Part shown: positions 16,660 through 27,576 of the stretch, one piece after another
How the letters are laid out: the number at the start of each line of letters is the position of its first letter
Position numbering within the stretch: the stretch's first letter is position 1
Translations under genes and position numbers: made by a program
DNA from: Micrococcales bacterium
Lineage (GTDB): Bacteria > Actinomycetota > Actinomycetes > Actinomycetales > Dermatophilaceae
DNA: 64,000 nucleotides
Reading direction: 5' to 3'
Assembly (NCBI GenBank): GCA_021287075.1
Contig: JAJTBD010000020.1
Location: forward strand, 1 to 64,000
The notes under the pieces: model-generated
Seen by the model: the letters and a program-made list of their open reading frames with translations, nothing else
Databases searched by the model: none
What the model was told of the DNA's origin: nothing

Positions 16660-17889
16660 TCAGTCGGCGAGGGCCTGATCGACTACATGCTCGGCGATCG
16701 CCATCGACGAGGTCGCCGCCGGAGAGGGCGCGTTGCGCACCTGCACCACCCGCCCGCGCCGCTCGATCACGAAGTCGTCGACCATGGTCCCGTCGCGGCC
16801 GAGGGCCTGGGCGCGTATGCCGCGTGGCCCCGGCCGCACGTCGCCGGCCCCGATCCCGGGCACGAACCGTCGGGCCTCCTCGACGAACCAGCGGCGCGAG
16901 ACCGCGGTGCGCACCTCGCGGGTGGCCGCCCGCCAGTTGGCCGCGCTGAACCGCCAGAAGCCGGGATAGGCGGCGGTGGCCAGCACATCGCGAGGGGTCA
17001 CACCGAGCGGCCGGTAGTCCTCGCGGGCGAAGGAGAGGAAGGCATTGGGCCCGACCATGACCTCGCCGTCGACCCGCTTGGTCAGGTGCACGCCGAGGAA
17101 GGGAAAGGCCGGGTCTGGCACCGGATAGATCAGCCCGCGCACGAGGGGTCGGGCCGACGGCGCGAGCAGCATGTAGTCGCCGAAGAAGGGCACCACCGCC
17201 GGGTCCGAGGACAGCCCCGAGGCGGCGGCGAGCCGGTCGGCCTGGAGCCCGGCACAGGTCACGGCGAGGTCGAAGGCCTCGCCGGCATCGCGGCATACGA
17301 CCTCGCCGGAGGCGTCGCGCTCGAGGACCTGCACGTGGACCTCGCTCCCCCGGGTCTCCAGCCGGGCCACCCCGGTGCGCAGCCGGACGGTCCCGCCCGC
17401 GGCCCTGAGGTCCTCGGCCAGCACCTCGGTCATCGCGACATAGTCGACGATCGCGGTGTGGGGCGAGTGCAGCGCGCGCAGGCCGGCGACCTGTGGCTCG
17501 ACCTCGCGCATCGCCTCGCCGTCGAGCACCCGCAGCCCGGGCACGCCGTTGGCCCGGGCGCGCTCCTCGATGCCGTCGAGCCGGGCGGACTCCTCGGGTG
17601 TCTGGGCGACGACGAGCTTGCCGCACTCCTCATAGGCGATGCCCCGGTCGGCGACAAAGCCGGTCAGCAGCTCCACGCCGCGACGGCACAGCCGCGCCTT
17701 GAGGCTGCCCGGGGTGTAGTAGAGGCCGGCGTGCACCACACCCGAGTTGTGGCCGGTCTGGTGGGCGGCCAGCCGGTCCTCCTTCTCGAAGACGGTGACC
17801 TGGGCGCCAGGGTCGCGCCGGACGATCTCACGGGCGACGGCGACACCGAGGATGCCTCCGCCGACGACGGCGATGCGTTGAGCGGCCAT
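16660..17889 (-). CDS. lhgO: L-2-hydroxyglutarate oxidase
   Basis: A 409-residue FAD-dependent DAO-family oxidoreductase converting L-2-hydroxyglutarate to 2-oxoglutarate. The dinucleotide fold IAVVGGGILGVAVAREI starts at residue 6; the LhgO signature HNSGVVHAGLYYTPGSLKARLC follows at about 46-67, and the C-terminal GPNAFLSFAREDY and VRPGPRGIRAQAL are characteristic. The ATG at 17889 puts the FAD motif at the expected distance. It is divergent from the adenosyltransferase gene 61 bases away. It may repair a side product of central metabolism; no operon partner is visible. Confidence 0.92.
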   Translation of the reverse strand: MAAQRIAVVGGGILGVAVAREIVRRDPGAQVTVFEKEDRLAAHQTGHNSGVVHAGLYYTPGSLKARLCRRGVELLTGFVADRGIAYEECGKLVVAQTPEESARLDGIEERARANGVPGLRVLDGEAMREVEPQVAGLRALHSPHTAIVDYVAMTEVLAEDLRAAGGTVRLRTGVARLETRGSEVHVQVLERDASGEVVCRDAGEAFDLAVTCAGLQADRLAAASGLSSDPAVVPFFGDYMLLAPSARPLVRGLIYPVPDPAFPFLGVHLTKRVDGEVMVGPNAFLSFAREDYRPLGVTPRDVLATAAYPGFWRFSAANWRAATREVRTAVSRRWFVEEARRFVPGIGAGDVRPGPRGIRAQALGRDGTMVDDFVIERRGRVVQVRNAPSPAATSSMAIAEHVVDQALAD

Positions 17890-17950
17890 CCCCCGATCCA
17901 ACCAGACGGGCCGCCCTCCGCCGGCCCTGCGCGTCTGGGAGAGTTGGGCC

Positions 17951-18637
17951 ATGGTCAACCTCACCCGCATCTACACCCGCACCGGCGACGACGGGCAGAC
18001 CCATCTGGGCGACATGAGCCGCACCTCCAAGAACGACCCTCGCCTGCACGCCTATGCCGACGCCAACGAGGCGAATGCCGCGATCGGCGTCGCCGTCGCG
18101 GCCGGCGGTCTGCGCGAGGACGTCGTGGCCACGCTCACCCGGGTGCAGAACGACCTCTTCGATGTGGGCGCCGACCTGTCCACCCCGCTCCAGGAGAGCT
18201 ATGAGTTCCCGCCGCTGCGGGTCAAGCAGGAGTGGATCGACGAGCTCGAGGCCGACTGCGACCGCTACAACGACCAGGTCGAGAAGCTGCGCTCCTTCAT
18301 CCTCCCCGGCGGCTCGGTCGGGTCGGCCTATCTCCACGTCGCCACCACCGTGGTGCGCCGGGCCGAGCGGCACGCGTGGGCCGCGATCGACGCCTATGGG
18401 AGCGAGCCTGGCGGTGAGCGCGGCGAGGGTGGCGTCAACATCCTGACCGCCAAATACCTCAACCGGCTCTCGGACCTGCTGTTCATCCTCGCCCGCGTCG
18501 CCAACCTCGAGGTCGGCGGCGATGTGCTGTGGCAGCCCGGCGGCGGCCGTGAGGAGGGCCCGGCCAAGGTCCGGCGGGCGGCACGCAAGCGCGCCGAGGT
18601 CCCGGCCGGGGACGACCCGACCGACGACGACGCCTGA
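17951..18637 (+). CDS. Cob(I)alamin adenosyltransferase, PduO type
   Basis: A 228-residue ATP:cob(I)alamin adenosyltransferase that makes adenosylcobalamin. The N-terminal ATP-binding motif YTRTGDDGQTHLGD is at 8-21, the conserved Arg/Glu pair lies in VVRRAERHAW, and the terminal signature YLNRLSDLLFILARVAN is at about 170-186. A disordered acidic/basic tail of about 30 residues follows. PduO enzymes often feed a mutase directly, and this gene is less than 2 kb from ecm, with meaB in the same window, so delivery of cofactor to acyl-CoA mutases is a reasonable inference. Confidence 0.94.
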   Translation: MVNLTRIYTRTGDDGQTHLGDMSRTSKNDPRLHAYADANEANAAIGVAVAAGGLREDVVATLTRVQNDLFDVGADLSTPLQESYEFPPLRVKQEWIDELEADCDRYNDQVEKLRSFILPGGSVGSAYLHVATTVVRRAERHAWAAIDAYGSEPGGERGEGGVNILTAKYLNRLSDLLFILARVANLEVGGDVLWQPGGGREEGPAKVRRAARKRAEVPAGDDPTDDDA

Positions 18638-18642
18638 GAGGC

Positions 18643-18675
18643 GGGGGCGGAACTCGCCACTTGGCTCAAGGAGCG
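18643..18675. repeat. Intergenic GGAACTCGCCACTTGGC repeat (site 1)
   Basis: The string GGGGGCGGAACTCGCCACTTGGCTCAAG lies between the convergent adenosyltransferase and DUF2550 genes; near-identical copies occur at 27397-27457 and an inverted variant at 27549-27569. Non-coding, apparently a dispersed genomic repeat. Confidence 0.7.
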
Positions 18676-18682
18676 GGGGCGG

Positions 18683-19120
18683 CTAGGCGACGTAGATGTT
18701 GCGGCCGGGGGGCTGGGACTCGGTCCACGAGCGCAGCGCGGTGTAGGCGTTGAGCGAGAGGGCCAGCTCGATGCCGGCGGGGGCGCCGGGAGCGTCGACG
18801 GCGACCCGCACCGCGGTGTCGGCCAGGCCCGGGACGGGCTCCTCGAGCGGCTGCGGCGCCGACAGCTCGACGACAGAGCGGGGCCACTCGCGCACCGGGC
18901 GCAGCGAGGGGCCGGCCACCGAGAACCAGCCCAGCGTGCTCTTGCCGAAACGCAGATAGCCCAGCCGCCAGCGGGGCCGCGCTGGCGTGCGCACGGCGCA
19001 CAGCACCAGGATGTGACCGGACTGGATCGCCCGGCGCCGGACGAAGACGAAGGCCACCACCAGGACGGCCAGCAGAATGACAGCGCCGACCGCTACCTCA
19101 GTGGCAACGATCGGCGACAT
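18683..19120 (-). CDS. DUF2550 family membrane protein
   Basis: A 145-residue protein with one N-terminal transmembrane helix (about 5-27, VATEVAVGAVILLAVLVVAFVFV) and a cytoplasmic domain containing WRLGYLRFGKSTLGWFSVAGPSLRP. This family is conserved in actinobacteria directly downstream of atpC, as here, where it starts 16 bases after the atpC stop. Function is unknown. The ATG at 19120 is the natural start; longer frames run antisense over atpC. Confidence 0.88.
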   Translation of the reverse strand: MSPIVATEVAVGAVILLAVLVVAFVFVRRRAIQSGHILVLCAVRTPARPRWRLGYLRFGKSTLGWFSVAGPSLRPVREWPRSVVELSAPQPLEEPVPGLADTAVRVAVDAPGAPAGIELALSLNAYTALRSWTESQPPGRNIYVA

Positions 19121-19136
19121 GTCGGCTGGTCCGTCG

Positions 19137-19400
19137 TCAGGACGCGAGGTCGACCGTCTCGGCGACAAGGACCACGCGGTCGTGGTCGACCGACAGGAAG
19201 CCCGAGTCGATGTGGGCGGTCTGCTCGCCACCCTCGACCGCCTTGATGCGGACCTCGCCGTCGACGAGGGCACCGAGGATCGGGGTGTGGCCCGGCATGA
19301 TGCCCAGCTCGCCCTCGGTCGTGCGGGCGACGACCATGGACGCCTCGCCCTCCCAGACCTTGCGGTCGGCGGCGACGAGTTCAACCTGGAGCGAGCTCAC
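19137..19400 (-). CDS. atpC: ATP synthase epsilon subunit, short form
   Basis: An 87-residue epsilon subunit consisting only of the N-terminal beta-sandwich that contacts gamma and the c-ring (LQVELVAADRKVWEGEASMVVARTTEGELGIMPGHTPIL ... GFLSVDHDRVVLVAETVDLAS, shown in parts). The C-terminal helical hairpin that inhibits ATP hydrolysis in longer homologues of about 120-140 residues is absent. The GTG at 19400 is supported by GAAGGAA nine bases upstream. It is separated from atpD by about 200 bases carrying a strong hairpin. Confidence 0.93.
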   Translation of the reverse strand: MSSLQVELVAADRKVWEGEASMVVARTTEGELGIMPGHTPILGALVDGEVRIKAVEGGEQTAHIDSGFLSVDHDRVVLVAETVDLAS

Positions 19401-19537
19401 GGATCTGATTCCTTCGTGTGGTGGAGCTGGTGGTATGCCGCGTGCGCGGCGTTCTGCTGGGAAGTCTATCGTTCCGGCCCACGCGCCGTCCGCGCGTGCC
19501 CGGACCCGGCCACGGATGCGGCCGGGGGCGGAGGGCC

Positions 19538-19574
19538 CGCGAGGGCACCGTCCGAGCTGGACGGCGCCCTCGCG
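19538..19574 (-). terminator. Hairpin inside the atp operon, between atpD and atpC
   Basis: A stem CGCGAGGGC-A-CCGTCC pairs with GGACGG-C-GCCCTCGCG around the loop GAGCT, in the 202-base atpD-atpC gap. A CGGCATACC at 19573-19581 and its partner GGTATGCCGCG at 19433-19443 could form a second, longer-range pairing. It may act as an attenuator or mRNA stabiliser; only the symmetry is observed. Confidence 0.65.
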
Positions 19575-19602
19575 GCATACCGGACCTGAGCGCGCTGTGG
19601 CG

Positions 19603-21989
<2,387 letters not shown>

Positions 21990-22076
21990 ACGTTTCCGCC
22001 TCTCCTTGTTTCGTGTCCTAGCAGTTCTGGTGCGGCTGCGCCGCGGGTATGCCGCCTGGCCGGCGGCGCTGGGACC

Positions 22077-22105
22077 GGCTGGGTGCGCGCGGGGCGCACC
22101 CAGCC
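22077..22105 (-). terminator. Hairpin inside the atp operon, between atpA and atpG
   Basis: GGCTGGGTGCGC pairs perfectly with GCGCACCCAGCC across a 5-base loop, 9 bases after the atpA stop and about 90 bases before atpG. A lone GTATGCCG follows. Possible partial terminator or stability element. Confidence 0.65.
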
Positions 22106-22113
22106 AATCGGTC

Positions 22114-23775
22114 TCAGCGTGCGACGCTGGCCCCGCCGCGCTTCTGGCGGTGGATGTGGGCCTGGTCCACGTCGGCGTCGTCCAGGTCGCCGGGCTCGGG
22201 CTCGTTGCCCACCGGGACGTCCTCCTTGTTGGAGGGCTGGAACTCGCCCTTGAAGGCGTCGATGGCCTTCTGGAGCTCGGACTCGGTGGAGTCCTCGAAC
22301 TTGCCGGACTCACGGATCCCGTCGAGCAGGCCCTTGTTGTCGCGGCGCAGCTTGTCGAGGAACTCGGACTCGAAGCGCGAGATGTCCTCGACGGCGATGT
22401 CGTCGAGCTGGCCGGAGGTGCCGGACCAGACGGAGACGACCTGCTCCTCGACGGGGAACGGCGCCGACTGCTTCTGCTTGAGCAGCTCGACGAGGCGGGC
22501 ACCGCGCGCCAGCTGGGCGCGGGAGGCCGGGTCGAGGTCCGAGGCGAACATCGCGAAGGCCTCCATGGCGCGGAACTGGGCCAGGTCGAGCTTGAGTCGA
22601 CCGGAGACCTGCTTCATCGCCTTGATCTGGGCGGCGCCACCGACTCGGGAGACCGAGACACCCACGTCGACCGCGGGGCGGACGTTGGAGTTGAACAGGT
22701 CTGCCTGGAGGTAGATCTGGCCGTCGGTGATGGAGATGACGTTGGTCGGGATGTAGGCCGAGACGTCACCGGCCTTGGTCTCGATGATCGGCAGGCCGGT
22801 CATCGAGCCGTGGCCCAGGTCGTCGGACAGCTTGGCGCAGCGCTCGAGCAGCCGGCTGTGCAGGTAGAACACGTCGCCGGGGTAGGCCTCGCGGCCCGGC
22901 GGGCGGCGCAGCAGCAGCGACACGGCGCGGTAGGCCTCGGCCTGCTTGGACAGGTCGTCGAAGACGATCAGGACGTGCTTGCCCTGGTACATCCAGTGCT
23001 GGCCGATGGCCGAGCCGGTGTAGGGGGCGAGGTACTTGAAGCCGGCGGAGTCGGACGCGGGGGCGGCGACGATGGTGGTGTACTCCATCGCGCCGGCCTC
23101 CTCGAGCGTGCCCTTGACGGACGCGATCGTGGAGCCCTTCTGGCCGATGGCGACGTAGATGCAGCGGACCTGCTTGTCGGGGTCGCCGGTCTCCCAGAAC
23201 TCCTTCTGGTTGATGATCGTGTCGACCGCGATGGTGGTCTTGCCGGTCTGGCGGTCACCGATGATCAGCTGGCGCTGGCCACGGCCGATGGGCGTCATGG
23301 CGTCGACGGCCTTGAGGCCGGTCTGGAGCGGCTCGTGGACCGACTTGCGCTGGACGACGGTGGGGGCCTGGAGCTCGAGGGCGCGGCGGCCCTCGGCGTC
23401 GATGTCGCCCATGCCGTCGATCGGGTTGCCGAGCGGGTCGATGACGCGGCCGAGGAAGGCGTCGCCGACGGGGACCGAGAGGACCTCGCCCGTGCGCTTG
23501 ACGGTCTGGCCCTCCTCGATGCCGGCGAAGTCACCGAGGATGACGACACCGATGTCGTGGACGTCGAGGTTGAGCGCGAGGCCCAGGGTGCCGTCCTCGA
23601 ACTCGAGCAGCTCGTTGGTCATGCACGAGGGCAGGCCCTCGACGTGGGCGATGCCGTCACCGGCGTCGCTGACGCGGCCGACCTCTTCGCGGGAGGCCGC
23701 GCCGGGCTCGTAGGACTGGACCGACTTGTCCAGTGCGTCCCGGATCTCCTCCGGACGGATCGAAAGCTCCGTCAT
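22114..23775 (-). CDS. atpA: ATP synthase F1 subunit alpha
   Basis: The 553-residue non-catalytic nucleotide-binding subunit. The P-loop [11 protein letters not shown] is near residue 170 and the arginine-finger segment [13 protein letters not shown] is near 370. The C-terminal tail beyond residue 510 is hydrophilic and extended ([20 protein letters not shown]), as in other actinobacteria. GAGGAGAAG lies about 12 bases before the ATG. An 84-base gap separates it from atpH. Confidence 0.98.
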   Translation of the reverse strand: MTELSIRPEEIRDALDKSVQSYEPGAASREEVGRVSDAGDGIAHVEGLPSCMTNELLEFEDGTLGLALNLDVHDIGVVILGDFAGIEEGQTVKRTGEVLSVPVGDAFLGRVIDPLGNPIDGMGDIDAEGRRALELQAPTVVQRKSVHEPLQTGLKAVDAMTPIGRGQRQLIIGDRQTGKTTIAVDTIINQKEFWETGDPDKQVRCIYVAIGQKGSTIASVKGTLEEAGAMEYTTIVAAPASDSAGFKYLAPYTGSAIGQHWMYQGKHVLIVFDDLSKQAEAYRAVSLLLRRPPGREAYPGDVFYLHSRLLERCAKLSDDLGHGSMTGLPIIETKAGDVSAYIPTNVISITDGQIYLQADLFNSNVRPAVDVGVSVSRVGGAAQIKAMKQVSGRLKLDLAQFRAMEAFAMFASDLDPASRAQLARGARLVELLKQKQSAPFPVEEQVVSVWSGTSGQLDDIAVEDISRFESEFLDKLRRDNKGLLDGIRESGKFEDSTESELQKAIDAFKGEFQPSNKEDVPVGNEPEPGDLDDADVDQAHIHRQKRGGASVAR

Positions 23776-23859
23776 CGTCAGTTCACTTCTCCTCGATAGC
23801 CGACCCAGTGGGCCGATGGCTTAGATGCAGTTGGTGGTCGCCACGGGGTCGGGCGGGTG

Positions 23860-24677
23860 TTACTTGTCTCCGGTGAGGTGCCGGCGGGCACCCTCGAGCT
23901 TGCGGGCGACGGTGCCGTCGACGACCTCGTCGCCGATCTGCACGCGGATCCCTCCGACGACGGCGGGGTCGACGACCTGCTGGAGCAGGACCGACTTGCC
24001 GTAGTGCTTCTCCAGCGCGCTGGCCAGCCGGGCCGACTGCTGCTCGTCGAGCGCGACCGCGGAGGTCACGACGGCGGCCAGCTGGTCGCGGCGGCCGGCC
24101 GCGAGCTTGAGATAGGACTCGAGCGTCGCGTCGAGCTTGCGGCCACGGGGCGCGAGCACGGCCTGGCGGGCGAGGCGGATGGTCTCCTCGGACGCCTTGC
24201 CCTCGAGCAGCTGGCTGACGACCCCGGCCTTGGCCTGGGCGTCGCCCTGGCGGTTGGTGAGGTTGTCGCGCAGCTCGGGGTTGGCGGCCACGATCCGCTC
24301 GAAGCGGAAGAGCTCGTCCTCGATGCGGTCGGCACGGCCGCCCGCCTCGGCGGAGGCGAGCACGCCCTGGACCGCCATCGACTCGATCGTGTCGGTCAGG
24401 TCGCGGTCGCTGCCCCAGCGCTGGGCGGCGAGGGCACCGACGACGCCGACGGCGGCGTCGGACACCTTGCCCTGGAGGAGGCTCTCGACGAGCGAGCGCT
24501 TGGCGTCACCCTCACGGGAGGGGTCGGCCATCGCGCGCCGCAGCGTCGCGTTGCCGTCGACGAGGCCGCTCACGGCGAACAGGTCCTCGGAGAGCTGGCG
24601 CCAGTCGACGCCGGACTCGAGGGCCGCGTCGAAGGCCTTCTGGCCCTCGATCGCCGCGACGCGAGACGAGCCGCGCA

Positions 24678-24678
<1 letters not shown>
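23860..24678 (-). CDS. atpH: ATP synthase F1 subunit delta
   Basis: A 272-residue delta subunit linking F1 to the b stalk; longer than the roughly 180 residues usual in bacteria, as expected for the actinobacterial form with an enlarged N-terminal part. The C-terminal signature VVDPAVVGGIRVQIGDEVVDGTVARKLEGARRHL (in parts) is clear. Its ATG overlaps the TGA of atpF (ATGA), indicating translational coupling. Confidence 0.96.
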
Positions 24679-25295
<617 letters not shown>

Positions 25296-25332
25296 CTAGT
25301 GCTGGATCGGGTTACAGCTGCGGTGCGAACTG

Positions 25333-25536
25333 TTACTTGATGAAGAACAGAACGAGGCCGAAGATGGCGAGGGCCTCAGCAAGGGCGAAGCCGAGGATGG
25401 CGATCGGCTGGAGGAGGTTGCGGGCCTCGGGCTGACGGGCGACACCGTTGATGTAGGCCGCGAAGATCAGACCCACGGCGATGGCCGGGCCGATGGCGGA
25501 CAGGCCGTAGCCGACGAGGGAAAGGTTACCGGTCAC
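25333..25536 (-). CDS. atpE: ATP synthase F0 subunit c
   Basis: A 67-residue two-helix proteolipid. Polar loop ARQPEARN lies at about 33-40 and the proton-carrying carboxylate is Glu54 in [14 protein letters not shown]. No sodium-type Gln/Ser ligand set is evident, consistent with proton coupling. GTG start with AAGAGG upstream. Confidence 0.96.
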   Translation of the reverse strand: MTGNLSLVGYGLSAIGPAIAVGLIFAAYINGVARQPEARNLLQPIAILGFALAEALAIFGLVLFFIK

Positions 25537-25645
25537 TGGATGTGCCTCTTTCGTGTTTCTTGGTGATCCGCCGACACGTCGCCGCGCGGAAGTCTTCTAT
25601 CTGACGTATTCAGTTGTGGGCCAAGCAGTTTGGGTGAGCCGAGGC

Positions 25646-26470
25646 TCAGTGCTCGTCGCCGTGGTCGGCGAGCGCGCCTGCGATGTAGCTGGCGGCGAGC
25701 AGGGTGAAGACATAGGCCTGCAGGAACTGCACCAGGGCCTCGAAGAGCACCATGATCGCGGCCATCAGACCCGTCGGGATGCTCAGCGCCTTGAGCGCGG
25801 CCCCGCCGTCGAGCAGCTGGTATGCCGCGGCACTCACGAAGAGCGTGATGACCATGTGGCCGGCGAACATGTTGCCGAAGAGTCGCAGGGCGAGCGTCAG
25901 CGGCCGGGTGATGAAGTAGGTGATGAACTCCAGGAGGCCGACGAACGGGACGATCCAGCCCGGCAGGCCCTCGGGAACCATGTGCTTGAAGTAGCCGCCC
26001 AGGCCCATCCGCTTGATGCCGATCCAGTGGTAGACCGCATAGACCACCAGGGTGAAGGCGATCGGGAAACCGATCTTGCCGGTGACGGGGTTCATCGCCA
26101 GCGGGAAGATGCCCATGAGGTTGTTGAACAGGATCAGCGTGAAGAAGGTGAAGAGCAGCGGCACGAACTTGAGGAACTCACGCGTGCCGATCATGTCGCG
26201 CGCAACGCCGTTGCGGACGAAGTTGTAGAGCCCCTCGAGCATCCACTGACCCTTGGAGGGGATCACCGCGGCCCGCTTGCTCAGGGCCAGGAGCATGATC
26301 ACGAGGAATGCGGTGACGATCGCGCCCCAGACCATCTGCTCGGTGATCGCCCAGTCGCCCTTGCCGAACAGCGGGAGCCAGAAGATGTCGGTGGTGGGGG
26401 GCTGGAAGCCCTCGCCTCCCTCGGCGGCAGGAAGGGACGTGATGCTCGCTGCCAGCGCAGTCAGGCTCAC
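25646..26470 (-). CDS. atpB: ATP synthase F0 subunit a
   Basis: A 274-residue membrane subunit forming the proton half-channels. The essential Arg is in ITRPLTLALRLFGNMFAGH, and the closing helices carry LQAYVFTLLAASYIAGALADH. The GTG start at 26470 is supported by GAGGAG. It follows atpZ by 58 bases. Confidence 0.97.
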   Translation of the reverse strand: MSLTALAASITSLPAAEGGEGFQPPTTDIFWLPLFGKGDWAITEQMVWGAIVTAFLVIMLLALSKRAAVIPSKGQWMLEGLYNFVRNGVARDMIGTREFLKFVPLLFTFFTLILFNNLMGIFPLAMNPVTGKIGFPIAFTLVVYAVYHWIGIKRMGLGGYFKHMVPEGLPGWIVPFVGLLEFITYFITRPLTLALRLFGNMFAGHMVITLFVSAAAYQLLDGGAALKALSIPTGLMAAIMVLFEALVQFLQAYVFTLLAASYIAGALADHGDEH

Positions 26471-26528
26471 AGGTTCTCCTCGGGAATTTCAGGGTGGATT
26501 CAGGTCGGGGGTGTAGGGGTCTCCGGCC

Positions 26529-26771
26529 CTAAGGGCTACCGTACCGGAGCCAGATCACGTACAACGACAGAGCCATGCCAGCCACGACGCCGATCGGTGT
26601 GATGAAGGCCGTATCGAGCAGTCGGTCGAGGCCGAAACCGATGCCGCCGAACAGCGCCGGGCCGGTCACGAGATAGGCGATGATCGTCGCGCCCATGGCA
26701 TCCGCCTGGGCGGTCGGACTGGGCCCCTCGCTGGGGCCATAGGGGTCGGGCTGCTGGGTGGGCTCGCTCAT
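26529..26771 (-). CDS. AtpZ/AtpI-family small membrane protein
   Basis: An 80-residue protein with a hydrophilic Pro-rich N terminus (about 25 residues) and two helices containing GPALFGGIGFGLDRLLDT and GVVAGMALSLYVIWLRYG. This matches the AtpZ-like protein that precedes atpB in many operons, where such proteins assist F0 or c-ring assembly. Its ATG overlaps the TGA of the upstream gene. Confidence 0.85.
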   Translation of the reverse strand: MSEPTQQPDPYGPSEGPSPTAQADAMGATIIAYLVTGPALFGGIGFGLDRLLDTAFITPIGVVAGMALSLYVIWLRYGSP

Positions 26772-27190
26772 CGGGCCACCCCCGGATAGACCGGGTGGCG
26801 CGCGCGCAGGTAGCCGCGGATCAGGCCGATCTGGGTGACGACCACGGTGATGCTCGCGGAGATCGCGAAGGCGCGGCCGTCGAGCCAGGCCGCCTTCCTG
26901 AGCACGAGCAGCGCCGCGACCAGCAGGATCAGCTGCCCGATATAGACGACCAGGGCCCCGGCCATCGCGATGGAGAGGTCGCCCGCGACGACCAGGCGCA
27001 TGCCCAGCAGACCCAGCACCATCACCGCGAGGGTGACGAGCGCGCCGGCCAGTGCGGACTCCCCCGCAGCGCGGCTCGAGACGGCCCAGAAGAGGGCGGT
27101 CAGCGGCACCAGCGCGAGCAGCCCGGAGATGACAAGACCGCGGAGCATGCCGCCAAATGGCGTGCTGTGCGTCGCGGTAGCGCTCGTCAT
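26768..27190 (-). CDS. atpI: ATP synthase protein I (AtpI-like), first gene of the atp operon
   Basis: A 140-residue four-helix membrane protein in the AtpI position. Sequence is poorly conserved, as usual for the family; the last segment VVVTQIGLIRGYLRARHPVYPG is Arg-rich. The ATG at 27190 has a weak ribosome site (GCAGGA). It overlaps atpZ by ATGA. The candidate atp promoter lies immediately upstream. Confidence 0.8.
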   Translation of the reverse strand: MTSATATHSTPFGGMLRGLVISGLLALVPLTALFWAVSSRAAGESALAGALVTLAVMVLGLLGMRLVVAGDLSIAMAGALVVYIGQLILLVAALLVLRKAAWLDGRAFAISASITVVVTQIGLIRGYLRARHPVYPGVAR

Positions 27191-27222
27191 CGAGTCCTGC
27201 CGTTTCGGGGGGCGTCGGGGGT

Positions 27223-27260
27223 CTTGTGAAAGTTATCACAAGCGTCACGAGCGGGTCGAA
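27223..27260 (-). promoter_or_regulatory. Candidate atp operon promoter overlapped by a Crp-like palindrome
   Basis: On the minus strand TTCGAC (27260-27255) and GATAAC (27237-27232) are spaced by 17 bases. The palindrome CTTGTGA-N6-TCACAAG at 27223-27242 covers the -10 and start region and contains an exact TGTGA-N6-TCACA, the Crp/GlxR half-site pair. Binding there would block initiation. The site is 33 bases before the atpI start. Confidence 0.6.
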
Positions 27261-27307
27261 TCCACATCGTCCCACACCTCGGACGACGGGGCCTCCGACA
27301 CCCGAGA

Positions 27308-27350
27308 GTGGTCACCACACCGCCATCGACGGCGTCCCCACGACCACACT
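27308..27350. repeat. 43-bp GTGGTC...GACCACACT intergenic element (copy 1)
   Basis: A 43-bp element with inverted termini GTGGTC/GACCAC and a shared core GCCATCGAC. A second element of identical length lies at 31221-31263 and matches at about three quarters of positions. Half of the element recurs at 27364-27382 (CGTCCCCACGACCACAC). Confidence 0.65.
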
Positions 27351-27396
27351 CCCCCGGCCGGGGCGTCCCCACGACCACACGCGGCGGCAGGGACTC

Positions 27397-27569
27397 AGTG
27401 GGGCGGAACTCGCCACTTGGCGTAAGCGAGGGGGCGGAACTCGCCACTTGGCTTAATCAGGGGTGGCGGCGGGCGCTTTTGCCCAAGTGGGTTAAAGCGC
27501 CCGGGGCGATCGTGCCCAATTGGGTTAAAGAGCCGGGTCCCCGTTTCACGCCGAGTGGCGAGTTCCGCG
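27397..27569. repeat. Cluster of two intergenic repeat families upstream of atp
   Basis: The gap 27191-27576 has no gene. After the promoter and the 43-bp element it holds two direct copies of GGGGCGGAACTCGCCACTTGGC (27397-27422 and 27430-27457), two copies of a TGCCCAA-TTGGGTTAAAG element (27466-27498 and 27507-27532), and an inverted GAGTGGCGAGTTCCGCG at 27552-27568. The repeats match others near 1-270, 18645, 33328 and 37750. Confidence 0.75.
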
Positions 27570-27576
27570 CGTCGGC

